The notes under the pieces are model-generated. The model did no database searches, was not told the origin of the DNA, and was given only the letters and a program-made list of their open reading frames with translations. The translations under genes and the position numbers were made by a program. From Microplitis mediator (taxonomy: Eukaryota; Arthropoda; Insecta; Hymenoptera; Braconidae), in assembly GCF_029852145.1 (NCBI RefSeq), contig NC_079970.1, positions 13,449,662 to 13,513,661 on the forward strand: DNA of 64,000 nt. The letters are read 5' to 3'. This document shows, one piece after another, positions 34,622 to 46,006 of the stretch (positions within the stretch are counted from its first letter, which is position 1; the number at the start of each line of letters is the position of its first letter).

Positions 34622-35834
34622 TTATTTGGCAACTTTTTGCTTTTTGACAGAACCATTTGTAGGATCGGTATTCTTATTGGCTCGGTCACTACCGCGTTGA
34701 AACCAGGCTTTCATTTGATGTTCAACATCAGGTTTTGTAACGTTCAAAGTGCTTAATAAAATTTCTAAAAAAGAAAAAAAACGAAGAAAAATTAATGAAC
34801 ATAATAATTTAAATACAGCATTTATTTATAGCTTGTTTGGTTGTAAATTATTTTACTTTGACAGTAGAAAGATCAATCAAAGGCTTCAAAAAGCAAGTTA
34901 TTGCTAGAACTTGAAGAGTAGATACCTTGCTTAAAAAATCTCATAGAATCCAATAGATTCTCATGAATTCCTAGAGAGATTTTATAAGAATAAATTTGTT
35001 CTATGAGAAGTGCTATAGTTAAGTATAGGGCCTTATACTTACAGCTATGAGAATCTATCGGATTTTTTAAGCAGGATAGTTAATCTTACAATATTATTTA
35101 TCGCTCTATTACCACTAATAATTTCTACGAAGAAACATGCTGAGATTTTAATCTCACTGTGTAATCCGGACCATGTCACTTGTTTTGCCAACTCATCAGA
35201 AATGAATGATTCCAATGCAAAACGAGTGGCTTTTTGTACATTGCGACCACCAGCTTTCCGTATCATGTCTTTCTGTAATATTTTTATGATAGTTATTCAA
35301 AAATTATGAAATATCAACAGCTAATTAGTACTTACAAATTCATTTTGCATAGAAACATTGTTCTTGAGACTATGATTGAAGTTTGCGTAAAAGTTCGTCA
35401 GTCGCTTCACGTGTGATTTTATGTTTAACATGCCACTCTTTTATGAACTCAGTAAGAATCGAATCATTATCACCACTAGCAACTTGATTGTTCACATGGA
35501 AATTAAGTAACTAATACTCTGATCGGGTTACTGGTTGATCAAAAAAGTTAAGCCCATCAATCAATGGCAAAGGCTCATCATTAGCTTGATCGACAGCTCC
35601 TGAAAAACGGCTAGGATCATCTGAAACGTCTGAATCGCGGCTACTGTTATCGTCGTCATGGTCGTTGTCGTTATTGTTATTGTTGTAAATATTAATGTTA
35701 GTGTTATTATTATTATTATTATTTAAGTTAGATAACAAATATTCCAGTGCAAGTATTTGTTGCGTACGTCGTTTTAGTTGTCGTGGTCCAAGCAAATCAA
35801 GCGGTTTTCGTATCCGCTGTCGAAAATTTTCCAT
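34622..35834 (-). pseudogene. DUF4806-like protein gene, disrupted
   Basis: The start segment (MENFRQRIRKPLDLLGPRQL) is followed by a poly-Asn/Asp region. An in-frame TAG lies at 35513-35511, then an FIKEWHVKHKITREATDELL helix pair and a second TAG near 35380. A frameshift follows, and the frame reaches a GTAAGT donor at 35335. The exon 35272-35113 encodes GGRNVQKATRFALESFISDE and a WSG motif, as in DUF4806 domains. A GTAATA donor joins it in phase to the last exon (34764-34622), with DVEHQMKAWFQRGSDR and a basic tail ending in TAA. The domain is found in multicopy insect proteins of unknown function; a role in transposition is only inferred from its location inside a TIR element. Two stops and a frameshift indicate a pseudogene. 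A MITE occupies the last intron. Confidence 0.65.
34928..35076. mobile_element. CCTGYTTARAAAATC MITE, copy 2
   Basis: TTGCTTAAAAAATCTCATAG ... GGATTTTTTAAGCAGG, same body as 10529-10674 (AAGTATAGGGCCTTATACTT). It lies in the last intron of the DUF4806-like pseudogene. Confidence 0.85.
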
Positions 35835-36039
35835 ACTTATATATAAAATTTTACCTTTTATGAACCGTTGAGTATTGTTAATCAATAGCTATAAATTATA
35901 TTATAAATTATTTCACAGTAATTAAAAGACAAAATAATATTAGGTTATGTTGTTCACATCACACCCGAGCGTTTATATATATATATATATATCCGAAATG
36001 GCGGCTTGTACAGCGTTTACCGCCTTTTTTGTGGTTGAA
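35835..36039 (-). promoter_or_regulatory. 5' flank of the DUF4806-like pseudogene
   Basis: Includes a short (TA)n tract (35977-35992) and CCGAAATGGCGGC, a YY1-like ATGGC context. No defined promoter element; inference from position. Confidence 0.25.
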
Positions 36040-36900
36040 AACATCTAAATGTCAACAAATTGATAACAAAATGAAATACTATAATATTAGCAAAATGTTA
36101 ACCCAAAATTGTTAGTAAAATGTTAACAATAAAATGCTATCTTTTGAATAATACTAAAAAGTCAACATATATGTAACATTTTAGCGATGATAAATTATCA
36201 ACATTAAATTGGTAACTTTTATTTATCTCTAAAAAGTCACCATTTATAACTACATTTTATGGTAACATTTTGCTAACATTTTCATATTATATTTTGTTAA
36301 CATTTTTATGTTAACTTTAAGACAACTTTTAAAAGTTATCTTTTTCAAAAGTACTTTTTGTTACCATTTTGATAACATTTAGAAATAGCAAAAAGTTGAC
36401 TTGGAATAGATAACTAAAAGCCAACAAAAAGCTGAGCTGGCCACTTGGGAGAGTAGAGGTCAGAGATCTCTCTGCCGTCTGATGTAACTTCACTTCTCTC
36501 CGAGAACTATTGACGAGCACAACTGTTATTACTGATCAAATCTTATCTACACTTTATAATAAAACTCAGTCTTCAGATGAAAGTTATTTTATCAATTACA
36601 TCTATCCTTATCCATAATTTCATTATTTCATTAAATAATAATCATAATCATCATCATCATCACAGTCAACAATAAATTTATCACTGTTTTCAAATTCAAA
36701 ATTGGTCCCGCGTGACAACGAACTGCCCACTGTCCAGGAGGTGGCGTCTGCTCCGATCCTAGTAACCTCCCAGGACATAACATATCCTTCGAATTCGTTA
36801 TAGTTTTCGAAAATTTAAATAAAAAAAAAAATTATGAAAGGGTACAATGATAAAAGGGCACAACACGGTAACAAGCGTATATGTTGGTCTAATGTCGAAT

Positions 36901-38247
36901 AAACCCTGCTTAAAAAATCCGATAGATTCTTATAGCTGTATGTATAAGGCCCTATACTTAACTATAGCACTTCTCATAGAACTCATTCAATTTTATAAAA
37001 TCTCTATGGGAATTTATGTTATGTCCTCAGTGGCCTCAGGTGCCTCCACCTGTTAATTAATTAGTGAACTTGAGATCCAGAAATAGGCGCGCATTTAAAT
37101 TTCATTTGAAATTATATATTAATATCTTACAACACTTATCGCGTCTTATCAATATTTAGTCAATAGTTTAAATAATAAATCGTCGTGGCACATACTTATT
37201 AAATTATATATTTTTATTATAAGAAACTTTAAATAAATAGATAAATAAATCTTTATTTTGTATTCAGAGAAATATAAATACAGTTTGAGTGGTCTTGGAA
37301 CGTTTCCTGTTACCCGATACTTAAAACCTAAACAAAACACACGCATAAAAATCATGAATAGGCCCTTGTTCTATAGTTAACAGTAAATATGGTTATAAAC
37401 AAATGCATACTCTATAAACAAATAAGAAAAAGATATATTTAATAAATATATGTTACTTATAAATGAAAACCATATCACAAGAACTCAACTATTATTGTTA
37501 ATATATATACATATTAAATAAAGAGTGACTCGTATAATAAATAAATTAATAGAAATATAGAAATATAGCATTAGAATAATTATAATGGTGTTTCATGATA
37601 AATAATAATGTCAATCGTATTAAATAATTAAATATAGAATAATTAACTAAAAGATTGTATTTAAGTACAGGAAAATGGAATATAAATAATATAAGTAATA
37701 AGTAAAATCATAGAACGGATAAATAAAGAACGTAGATGTGTAAACTCATATCTCGTACGTGTATTAGTAGAAAGTATAAATGTATAAGTATATAACTAGT
37801 AAAGAACGTTGATATGTATAAGTACATATATTGCATAAGTATGTGTGTGAGTATGAGAATGGTGGGAGAAGGCGAAGAGTGGAGAGTCAGGGATCTCTCT
37901 GCCGTCTGATGTAACTTCACTTCTCTCCGAGAACTATTGACGAGCACAACTGTTATTACTGATCAAATCTTATCTACACTTTATAATAAAACGCAGTCTT
38001 CAGATAAAAGTTATTTTATCAATTACATCTATCCTTATCCATAATTTCATTATCTCATTAAATAATAACCATCATCATCATAGTCAACAATAAATTTATC
38101 ATTGTTTTCAAATTCAAAATTGGTCCCGCGTGACAACGAACTGCCCATTGTCCAGGAGGTGGCGTCAGCTCCGATCCTAGTAACCTCCCAGGACATAACA
38201 TTTATGAGAATCTATCGGATTCTATGAGATTTTCTGAACAGGGAACA
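36901..38247. mobile_element. CCTGYTTARAAAATC MITE, copy 3, split by an LTR
   Basis: CCCTGCTTAAAAAATCCGAT at 36903 through CTCTATGGGAATTTATG (37018), then the continuation TTTATGAGAATCTATCGG at 38201 and end GATTTTCTGAACAGGG at 38246. The other MITE copies show the uninterrupted sequence and so define the empty site of the LTR. Confidence 0.9.
37017..38200 (+). mobile_element. Solo LTR copy C, 1184 bp
   Basis: TGTTATGTCCTCAGTGGCCT ... CTCCCAGGACATAACA, flanked by the 4 bp duplication TTTA (37013-37016 and 38201-38204). This is the only intact LTR of the family here. It has no gag or pol and no partner LTR, so it is a solo LTR. Its orientation cannot be fixed from the ends alone. Confidence 0.88.
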
Positions 38248-38362
38248 CACAAAAACCACGATAAAAGGGCGCAACACTATTACCCGCGTTTGCGTTGGCC
38301 TATTACCGAGAAAACATACCCAAAAACCATGATTATACCTTGATTGAAATACTTGGCTTAGA

Positions 38363-38520
38363 CTAGGACACATTGACAAAGATACAAAAAATTTTCTAAT
38401 CACACACAACGGTACTTTACCAAGAGCATATGCATTACCTAAAATTCATAAACCCAACATGCCTTTTCGAATTATCATTTCATCAGTAAACTCTCCGATA
38501 TACAATCTAAACAAATGGTA
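38363..38520 (+). pseudogene. Penelope-like element reverse transcriptase fragment
   Basis: About 50 codons in one frame contain NGTLPRAYALPKIHKPNMPF and RIIISSVNSPIYNL. This matches the YGLPKIHK ... RPIVSS.NSP.Y motif block of Penelope-like reverse transcriptases. Upstream and downstream domains (palm YADD, GIY-YIG nuclease) are absent. A truncated relic. Confidence 0.8.
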
Positions 38521-39085
38521 TTATTTTAGCATTACAATCAAAATAAATTGATATACATCTTTGCCTGAAAATTGACGAAAAATTTTTTCAAGTCAACTTT
38601 TGAAGTGAGTTTGCATTCTAATTCGGGTAGTAAATTTACGTCAAATTGTATAGCAAGTTGTATATAAATTGTCCTCAAAAACGGAAATTGACGAAAAATT
38701 CAAGGAAACTTATGTAAGTAAACTTTTGCTAAAGCAACCTGTGCTATTCGGGTATTAACAATTTTAAATGAAGAATATTGGGAACTGACACGGAGGCGTG
38801 GCTTAAAAAACATGTCGGACAGTAGCTTACACTTTTAAATGCGTAACCCATGTGATAGTAGGATAAATAAATGAAATGTCATTAAATTTCATAAACATAT
38901 TATCTTAGGCGGGTAAAAACTTGAAACAAAAAAATATACATGATCCCGAACAAATTTTATTTGTCAGCTATTTAATTAAATGTGGAATAAACCGCGAAAA
39001 AAGTGATAAATATGAAAGAAAACCCCATGAAATTAATGCAATAATCTAAAAAAGTACAGAATAATAAGAACATTATTATCATTAA

Positions 39086-40815
39086 GGGGGATAGCCACTG
39101 TGATATTTAAAAAAAAAATTTTTTTTTTTTTTTTTATTAAATCAAAGTTTATATGTTCAAAAATATGTATCTAGAGTTTTTCATGAAAATTCCTAATATT
39201 TTTCAAGTTATAGTCATTTTTGTGACAGCACGTCAACTGAGCGTTTTGCATCGAATAAAAACTTTAAACGCGTTTTTCTCGAAACTACTTTTTTTGAACT
39301 GGTGGCATCTGTAATTTTCATAAATATGAACAGATTCACAACTTTTTTTTTTATTCGTATTCGTCTATTCAGTAGCTAAAGTTGCACGTAGGGGATTTTG
39401 AAAATTTTGATTTTTAAGATTTTTTAGGGCTGTTTGAATCCAAAATAAAGGCCATTCGGCAGCCGAAATGGAAGTAGATTTCTCATTATTGAATTTTTTC
39501 ACTGTTTAAATAAAAGATAATAATGAAATAAAATTTTTTTTTACATTTTCTTAGAAATTCTCGAGATGATAAAACAAAAAAAATCAAATAATTATAAGTA
39601 TAATGCCAAAAATTGAAGCTAACTAAATGAGCTTCAGAAGAATTTTTGATGATAATGCACTATATGTTTTGATTTGACGTTATTTAAAGATACGTATGCA
39701 TATATTCAAACTATCGGACCAATGGTATTCCGGACCCTATTCGAAAAATTATGATAGATTATGGTTTTAATGCTCGAAAATTCTACCATAAGGACAAAGG
39801 CGATAATTTGGTTTCAATAAAATCTACTAATAAAATATTCTAAGATTAAAAATTGATTGTGATACATCAAAGTGTCATACTTGAAATTAGTACTAATATT
39901 TGAAATAAAAAGCCTATTAGAATATCAAACGACGAGTAGATATAGAGAATATTATCATCATAACTAATGTTAATCTTGTTATTGATGTATCATATCATTT
40001 ATACACTGTCGATAAAACGAAATAGTATATACCCACTGAATTGAGATGTTTGGATTTTATAAGTGTCACACTGCGATAATATGAATTTAAGTAGCTACAT
40101 GAATGTACTAAGAAGTAGGAGAACTAATGCAATAGCAAAATTTCATTAAATGAATGGTAAAATAAGTAATTTCTGTGGTCTAGACATATATATAGGCATG
40201 AAAATTAAAGCTTATTCGAAGAGCTGTCAGATGAATTTTATATAAAGTCGATAAGTTATCACATTCAAAAGATATTGAAGGAAGAAAAAGTAAAAATATG
40301 AATTTTGGAAATTTTGAAAATTTTGTAATGCTATAACTTCTAAACTAATCAACCGATTGAGCTCATTTTCAAACTCGAACAAGGTAGTCACCCACAAAAT
40401 ACGTGTACTAAGTTTCAAGCCGATCGGTTTTAAATTGTAGCTATAATCAAACTGAAAACCTGCATAAAATTAGTTTTTACAATATTTTGTAAATGTTCAA
40501 AACCATTTATCTATTAGAAGGAATGGTTAAATCGATGAGCTGTATAGTCAAAATTGTTGGAAATCGAACGAGCTTTCACATAGGACAAACAAAAATAAGC
40601 TATCTCTTTCCGTTGGAAAGTTACATCTAGTAAAATGAGTAAACAAATTGTTTTTGGAAATTTTACAATATTTCAATTAACCATAACTTCTAAACTTATT
40701 GGCCGAATTGGCTCATCTTCGAACTCATCCAAGGTAATCGTCTATAGAATAAGTATACTGAGTTTCATTAAGATCGGTGTAGAATTGCGGACGCTATCGT
40801 TGGAGAACGGCGCGT

Positions 40816-40872
<57 letters not shown>

Positions 40873-41373
40873 CATATATAAACTTTTGAACTGAATGTAT
40901 TTCCTGACTCAGCTCATCGAGCTGAGTTTAGAGGTAGCAAAATTTTTCAAAAATTCCATCATGAGGACAAATACAATAGTTAGATTTTTATGAAATCTAC
41001 TAAAAATGAGAAAAAAAAACGAAAAAATTTTTAATATGTCGCCATTATTTTTCAAATCCAAATTTTCAAAATCCCCTACGTGCAACGATAACCACATGCA
41101 TACAGATTACAACGCCGTTTGGTTTTTTTGTTTCTAATAATTTGTTTGTGAGTTAGAGATGACACCGTGGTGGAGGAAATTAATTTGGTGCTCCACAATA
41201 ATGCTTATAACTTTGTGACAACATGATATTTTTTGATAAAAATTTAGGAGAATTATCTTTAATGTATACTTTATAAAACAAAAAAAAACCCGATCCCCAA
41301 ATTCCTTTATTATTCCAGTCAAAAAAACTCCCGAAAATCACCTATTGTTTTATCCTCACAGTGGCTATCCCCC
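39086..41373. mobile_element. 2.3 kb foldback AGGGGGATAGCCACTGTGA, TA duplication
   Basis: TTAAGGGGGATAGCCACTG at 39082 and CAGTGGCTATCCCCCTTAA ending at 41377. Subterminal inverted sequence includes GTTGCACGTAGGGGATTTTG (39380) and its complement at 41068. The core has directly repeated CATCATGAGGACAAATACAA-like sequence (39780 and 40960) and two versions of a TTCTAAACTAATCAACCGAT paragraph (40340 and 40690). An open stretch at 39700-39840 (IPDPIRKIMIDYGFNARKFY) looks protein-like but matches nothing I recognise. Confidence 0.75.
40819..40868. repeat. (TA)n microsatellite
   Basis: About 25 uninterrupted TA units inside the foldback. Confidence 0.95.
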
Positions 41374-41378
41374 TTAAT

Positions 41379-43027
41379 GACCCTGAAGTTAGCCGACACC
41401 CACCATTTTAAAAATAAAAGATCTTATAACTTTAGAAAAAAAAAAAATTATTTAATTTAAAAAAAATGCTTGCGTAGATTTTTCAATTTTCTTGATAAGT
41501 ATTTTCTTAAAGAAATTAAGAAATAAAAACTCGAGATAAAATTTGAAATTAAATTTTAAGATTACTTATTATTTTTTTTTTTAATTTTTACAAACCTATT
41601 TACTTTTTGATTTTTATATACAATTTTTTTAAATCTTGACAAGTAGTTTTTTAATTTTTCCGTTTACCGCTATTTTTAACCGTTACCAGCTATTTTCAAA
41701 TTAAATATCTTGTAATTTTAAAAAAATCAAAAATTTTTGAATTATAAAAAAATGCTCGTGTAGATTTTTTAATTTTGTAAACGTGTATTTTTTTTTGGAA
41801 GATCAAAAACACTCGAATTGTTATTTAAAAAAAAAAAATCATATATTTATAAGTAGATAGATATATAGATAAATAATTTTTATTTGATCCTAGAGCCGTA
41901 GCTCCTGAAGGACTATCAATTTAAAAGTTTTCAAAATTACAATAGGTATATTTATTAGTTAATTAGTTCATCACTTAATTAATTATTGGTTGATAATCAA
42001 TAACTACATATTTTAATTGCAGTCATCAAATATTAGATATTAAATATTAAACATTAAGCATTAGGCATCTAATTGACGTTAATTAATAATTATTTAATTA
42101 TCAATCACACATCCTGTTTAAAGAAATCGTTATAACACGCAGATTTGAATTTTTCAAAATTGTTTATGTTGTTATACTTAGGTAATCTTAAATAATCTTG
42201 CCTAATGTCACCTCTACGTAGTGTAATTGGCAGTAATTCAAAGCTAATTCGTTTTCAAAATTTTTTGGAGCTTGAACTCAAATTTATAGTAAATTTCGAG
42301 ATCTTTTTACATTTTCAGCGAAACTATCAGACTTATCACAAAATGGGATCGGCCTCCACTCATAGTCATAAATACGGGAGCCTCCGACTGTAAATTTTAA
42401 AAAAGAATTAGCTTTTAATTAATTATAAATTTATGAATTTTTATTTAAAATAAGAATTCGGGTATTTTTGATCTTTCCCCTGATTAAAACAAATGATTAA
42501 AAAGTATTTAAAATGATTTGTTTTTTAATCATTTTAAATACTTTTTAATCCTTCAAATCATTTCTAATCCTGTCTCTTATGGACATTTAACGTGTGAAAT
42601 CATTTTTAATCATTTTGTTTAATCAGGGTCACAAAAAATACACGTTTAGAAAACTAAAAATCTACACGAGTATTTTTTCAAAATTCAATAATTTTTTTTT
42701 TTTTTTTTTCCAATGACAAGATATTTTATTTAAAAATAGCGGTGAACGGAAAAATAAACAAATTTTCGTCCAGATTCCGAAAAATTGTATATAAAAATAA
42801 AAAAGTAATGAGGCTTGTAAAAATTTTTAAATAAAAAATAAGTAATCTTAAAATTTAATTTCAAATGATACCTCGAGTTTTTATTTTTCAATCTTTTTAA
42901 AAAAATACTCGTCTAGAAAATTGAAAAATCTACACGAGCATTTTTTTTAAATTTATAAATTTTTTTTTTTCTAAAGTTATAAGATTTTTTATTTTTAAAA
43001 TGCCGGCTGTCGGCTAACTTTAGGGTC
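41379..43027. mobile_element. 1.65 kb foldback TGACCCTGAAGTTAGCCGACA
   Basis: TGACCCTGAAGTTAGCCGAC at 41379 and GTCGGCTAACTTTAGGGTCA ending at 43027. Arms of 400-500 bp share AAAACTCGAGATAAAATTTG and TAATCTTAAAATTTAATTTC (complement). The left end abuts the preceding foldback. The loop holds a CCTGATTAAAA-family MITE. Confidence 0.8.
42476..42628. mobile_element. CCTGATTAAAA-family MITE
   Basis: CCCCTGATTAAAACAAATGA at 42478 and CATTTTGTTTAATCAGGG ending near 42627. Internal AAGTATTTAAAATGATT palindrome. The clearest copy of this family in the window. Confidence 0.75.
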
Positions 43028-43533
43028 ATTTATAATTAATATTTATTTACTTGAAAAAACAAAAACAATATTTTAAGTTTTTAAGTTTTAGCTTAAACTT
43101 CACAAACGTATCTGGCAATATATAATCGGATTTTTTAAAATGCAAGGAGCAAACTTTCATTTAAGGAGAAATTTTCTTTATTTTTAATAACTACTTCCAC
43201 GTATTTCATTTATAAATTTTTTCCAAATTATCAAAAAAAAATTCTAGTAACACTGAACGATCATCAGCTTCCGGAAATCTATAGAAAACCGCGTTTAAAT
43301 TTTTTACTTGCTTTACTACGATAATCTCTTACTGCACAAAATATTAAATTTTTTTATTTTTTATGTTCTCTAAATATTCCAACTTTTATTTTAATTTTTA
43401 TTTCTCAATAATTCGTTGTATAAAATTTATTGATGATGTTGACAGCTTCATTTTGAGTATTTACTTGACAGTGTAAGCTATTATTAGTTTGATGTTTGAC
43501 CACTAGACTGCGTAACCCAGTTTGTCAGTTCCC

Positions 43534-43840
43534 AATAAGTGTTAACTCAAAATAAGTTAAGTAGCGAAATGTAAGATGGCATGGTCTGCACTTGTGAGTT
43601 AGTGGATGATCCATTTTTAATGTATTGAAATATTACAATCTGTATGTTTATTAATTTTACAACTCTGGTGTATTTTGTGTACTGTAATCCTTCAGCACCA
43701 TGGAACTGTGTTCTAGAGCGTTCTTGTAACTTTATTCTCTTCTCAATAAAAAAAAAAGAAATATATACATATATATATTTATATAAATGAAACAAAGTGG
43801 ATAACATTTAACGGCGCAAACTCGAACGCCATTGAACTTA
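43534..43840. other. No feature recognised
   Basis: Unique-looking sequence before a CTA microsatellite. An open frame here shows no recognisable domain. Confidence 0.35.
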
Positions 43841-43881
<41 letters not shown>

Positions 43882-43882
43882 G

Positions 43883-43914
<32 letters not shown>
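43841..43914. repeat. (CTA)n microsatellite
   Basis: About 24 CTA/ACT trinucleotides with one AGT interruption near the middle. Confidence 0.95.
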
Positions 43915-45631
43915 AGTTGTTGGTTTATTATACCGCATGGCGGGCGATGACCTTACCGGATTTACGTGTACAGCGTTATGAAAAATATTGTGAAATGTTT
44001 ATTCAGAAAAATAGTAATTTGTTTACTCTAGAATAATTTACTATCGAAACCAGAACTATACCTACAATATAGACAAATTTAATTACACTCCAAAATAATG
44101 TAACTTTGTGAATAAATTTATTTATAAGTGTTTGATGCGCAGATAAGCAATGCGCAAGTCTTGTTATGCCCAACTAGCTAAGGGGTGTTCGGAGACGGAC
44201 GAATGATCACTGAGCATGGCGTGGAGCTTGGACAAGTAAACAATTTATGTGCGGATCATTATATCTAATTCTTCACTTCTGTTAAATAATTGACTAATAT
44301 CTAATAGACATTATTAAATATTAATATTCTTCCAACATGAGATTCATGTGGATTGTAACAAGAGTTTGGTGTACTGGTGTTTTACCATGAATTGTTTTTT
44401 TTGTCTTTTATTGTTCGACTTATACGTGAGATTGTGACGTGAATTTTTGGAGCACAGCGTGCCATGTTTCGGTAAGTGGCTATTTACTATTTACTTACTG
44501 CTTTTCTTTACAATATTCTCTTGTTTTATCACTGCGGCAAATAAGGTTCTTTTTTTTCCAATGTATTTCTTTCTTCTTTTTTAATGTATTCGGATTAATA
44601 CACTGGAGATATATTTTAATAACCCAGCCATCATACAAATTTGTACGATAAATCAAAAGAACAATGTTATTCTAAGAATTATCAATGGGTTAGTTTATTA
44701 ATGTTTTGTTGTTTTGCTTTTCTTACTCTATCGAGCTAAAAGTTTTTGAGAATTGTTAGGTAATAGTTTACTTTTCTTTATAATGTAATTTTACAATTTT
44801 TTAAAATTACTGAACTATGTTTCAGTTCGATTAAATATTTAAGCTGTTAAATCATTAGATGTAAACTGCTTGTATATCTTGCGCTTATCTTATGGTGCAT
44901 AGTTCGGAAAGCCTTTTATTTCTCTTAGCATTGAACCGATACAATTTCAATAATTTATGATCGAAATTCCTAATAAAATAATGGTTTTAACAAAATTTAC
45001 ATTTACCCTATTATAAATCATATTCATCAATATAAGAATACTTTAAGAAGTGACATAACTCTCTCTAGGATTATGATATATAATGATTTGTTATGTTCAA
45101 ATTAATATATAAAAATTTAGCTGAAATATTGATAATTTATAATGACAATTATGTTCAATAAAATTTAGCGCAAGAACAAGAACTTAAACATTGACTTTAA
45201 GAAAAATTGTCACACTAATATCTACAAGCATTCCAGGATATTTTTATATAGTCAATGACCGTCGTAGTCTGGCTGTCTCGTCTCACACAGTTTAACTTCG
45301 CAATCTAACACATTATATTTACATGTTCTCTTCATCCCGCGTTTTGTACCCATCCCTATCGCCGTTTCTATATGATACCTTAATCAACGCATGCGCCAGT
45401 AGAATTTTTTTATTTCATTATTACTTCACTTTTACGTATTTATATTTTTATACTATTTTTTTTTTTTCCATGTAAGAAATACTCATTTCAGACTTGTATA
45501 ATAATTCGCTTAGTAGGAAAAAGAGTAGTTGTATGTTAATTTTACCCCGGAAAAAAGGATAAGATCTACGCAGATCTAATTTGTCTTATTTTAGAAATCT
45601 ATGTATATTTAAGTAGACCTACTCAGGTCTC
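43915..45631. other. No gene established; possible 5' exon
   Basis: Low-repeat sequence with moderate GC near 44150-44260. At 44462 ATGTTTCG is followed by a good donor, GTAAGTGG, so a first exon of a plus-strand gene is possible. No continuation was found, and the open frame through it (44439-44651) lacks any known domain. About 45550-45630 contains AAGATCTACGCAGATCT palindromic words. Confidence 0.3.
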
Positions 45632-45685
45632 CCTACTTAAAAAAAAAAAAAACGATGAATTCTCATAGCTGTGTGTGTATAGGAT

Positions 45686-45908
45686 GTACCTGAAGATCAG
45701 AACGTTTTTTGCGGAATGAAAATAAAAAAACAAAATGAAAAGTAAACAATCTACTGAATCTAAATTTCTGTAATGTTTCCCACAGGCACTAGTATGTTAG
45801 CCGAAAATTGTAGCCACCCCCAATTATCACTCAAGTCACCCTTAAGGAGTAGAATTTCATAAATTTTTTCATTTTCGTTGCGCGAAAAACGTTCCGATCT
45901 TCAGGAAC
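45686..45908. mobile_element. 223 bp MITE GTACCTGAAGATC, copy 1
   Basis: GTACCTGAAGATCAGAACGT at 45686 and ACGTTCCGATCTTCAGGAAC ending at 45908, flanked by AT on both sides. TTTTCGCGCAACGAAAAT (complement) lies just inside. A related element is at 49070-49283. Confidence 0.8.
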
Positions 45909-46006
45909 ATTGCATAGGACTTATACTTGAGTATAGTACTTTCTCATAGAACTCATTCATTCTCATAAAACCTCTATGAGAATTTATGAGGATCAATTGA
46001 ATTATA

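Larger units (their letters stand above)
32185..36449. mobile_element. 4.3 kb TIR element CCCAAGTGGCC carrying a DUF4806-like pseudogene
   Basis: CCCAAGTGGCCAAATG at 32185 and AGCTGGCCACTTGGG ending at 36449 are terminal inverted repeats. Just inside each end are many short GTTAACATTTT / AAAATGTTAAC words (32190-32560 and 36040-36430). Comparing the flanks with LTR copy C gives a 2 bp duplication (AG). Dense subterminal repeats and a 2-3 bp duplication are typical of CACTA/EnSpm-like elements, so I infer that class with low confidence. It contains the hAT-like foldback 32677-34216, a MITE at 34928-35076 and the pseudogene 34622-35834. Confidence 0.7.
29948..36782 (+). mobile_element. LTR copy B, split by two transposons
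   Basis: TGTTATGTCCTCAGTGGCCT at 29948 and GGTTACTAGGATCGGAGC (complement), AGGACATAACA ending at 36782. TATC at 29944-29947 is repeated at 36783-36786, a 4 bp target duplication. The LTR sequence occupies 29948-30810, 32118-32184 and 36450-36782 and matches copy C (37017-38200) along its length. TG...CA termini and 4 bp duplications fit a solo LTR of an LTR retrotransposon. The large middle is later insertions. Confidence 0.85.
38781..43533. mobile_element. 4.75 kb TTGGGAACTGACA TIR element with TA duplication
   Basis: TTGGGAACTGACA near 38780 and TGTCAGTTCCCAA ending near 43533, both flanked by TA. The interior is mostly two younger foldbacks (39086-41373 and 41379-43027). The remaining ends are AT-rich without a transposase, so the original element was probably about 0.8 kb. 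Confidence 0.6.

Noticed and set aside
39082..41377. piggyBac element, because TTAA flanks both ends
   Set aside because: The TTAA can equally be read as A plus a TA duplication. The ends are AGGGGGATAGCC instead of piggyBac-type CCY, and no transposase is present.
44439..44651. 70-codon open frame with a possible splice donor at 44470
   Set aside because: No domain, no partner exon, and hydrophobic Phe-rich composition expected from AT-rich DNA; kept only as a possible 5' exon.
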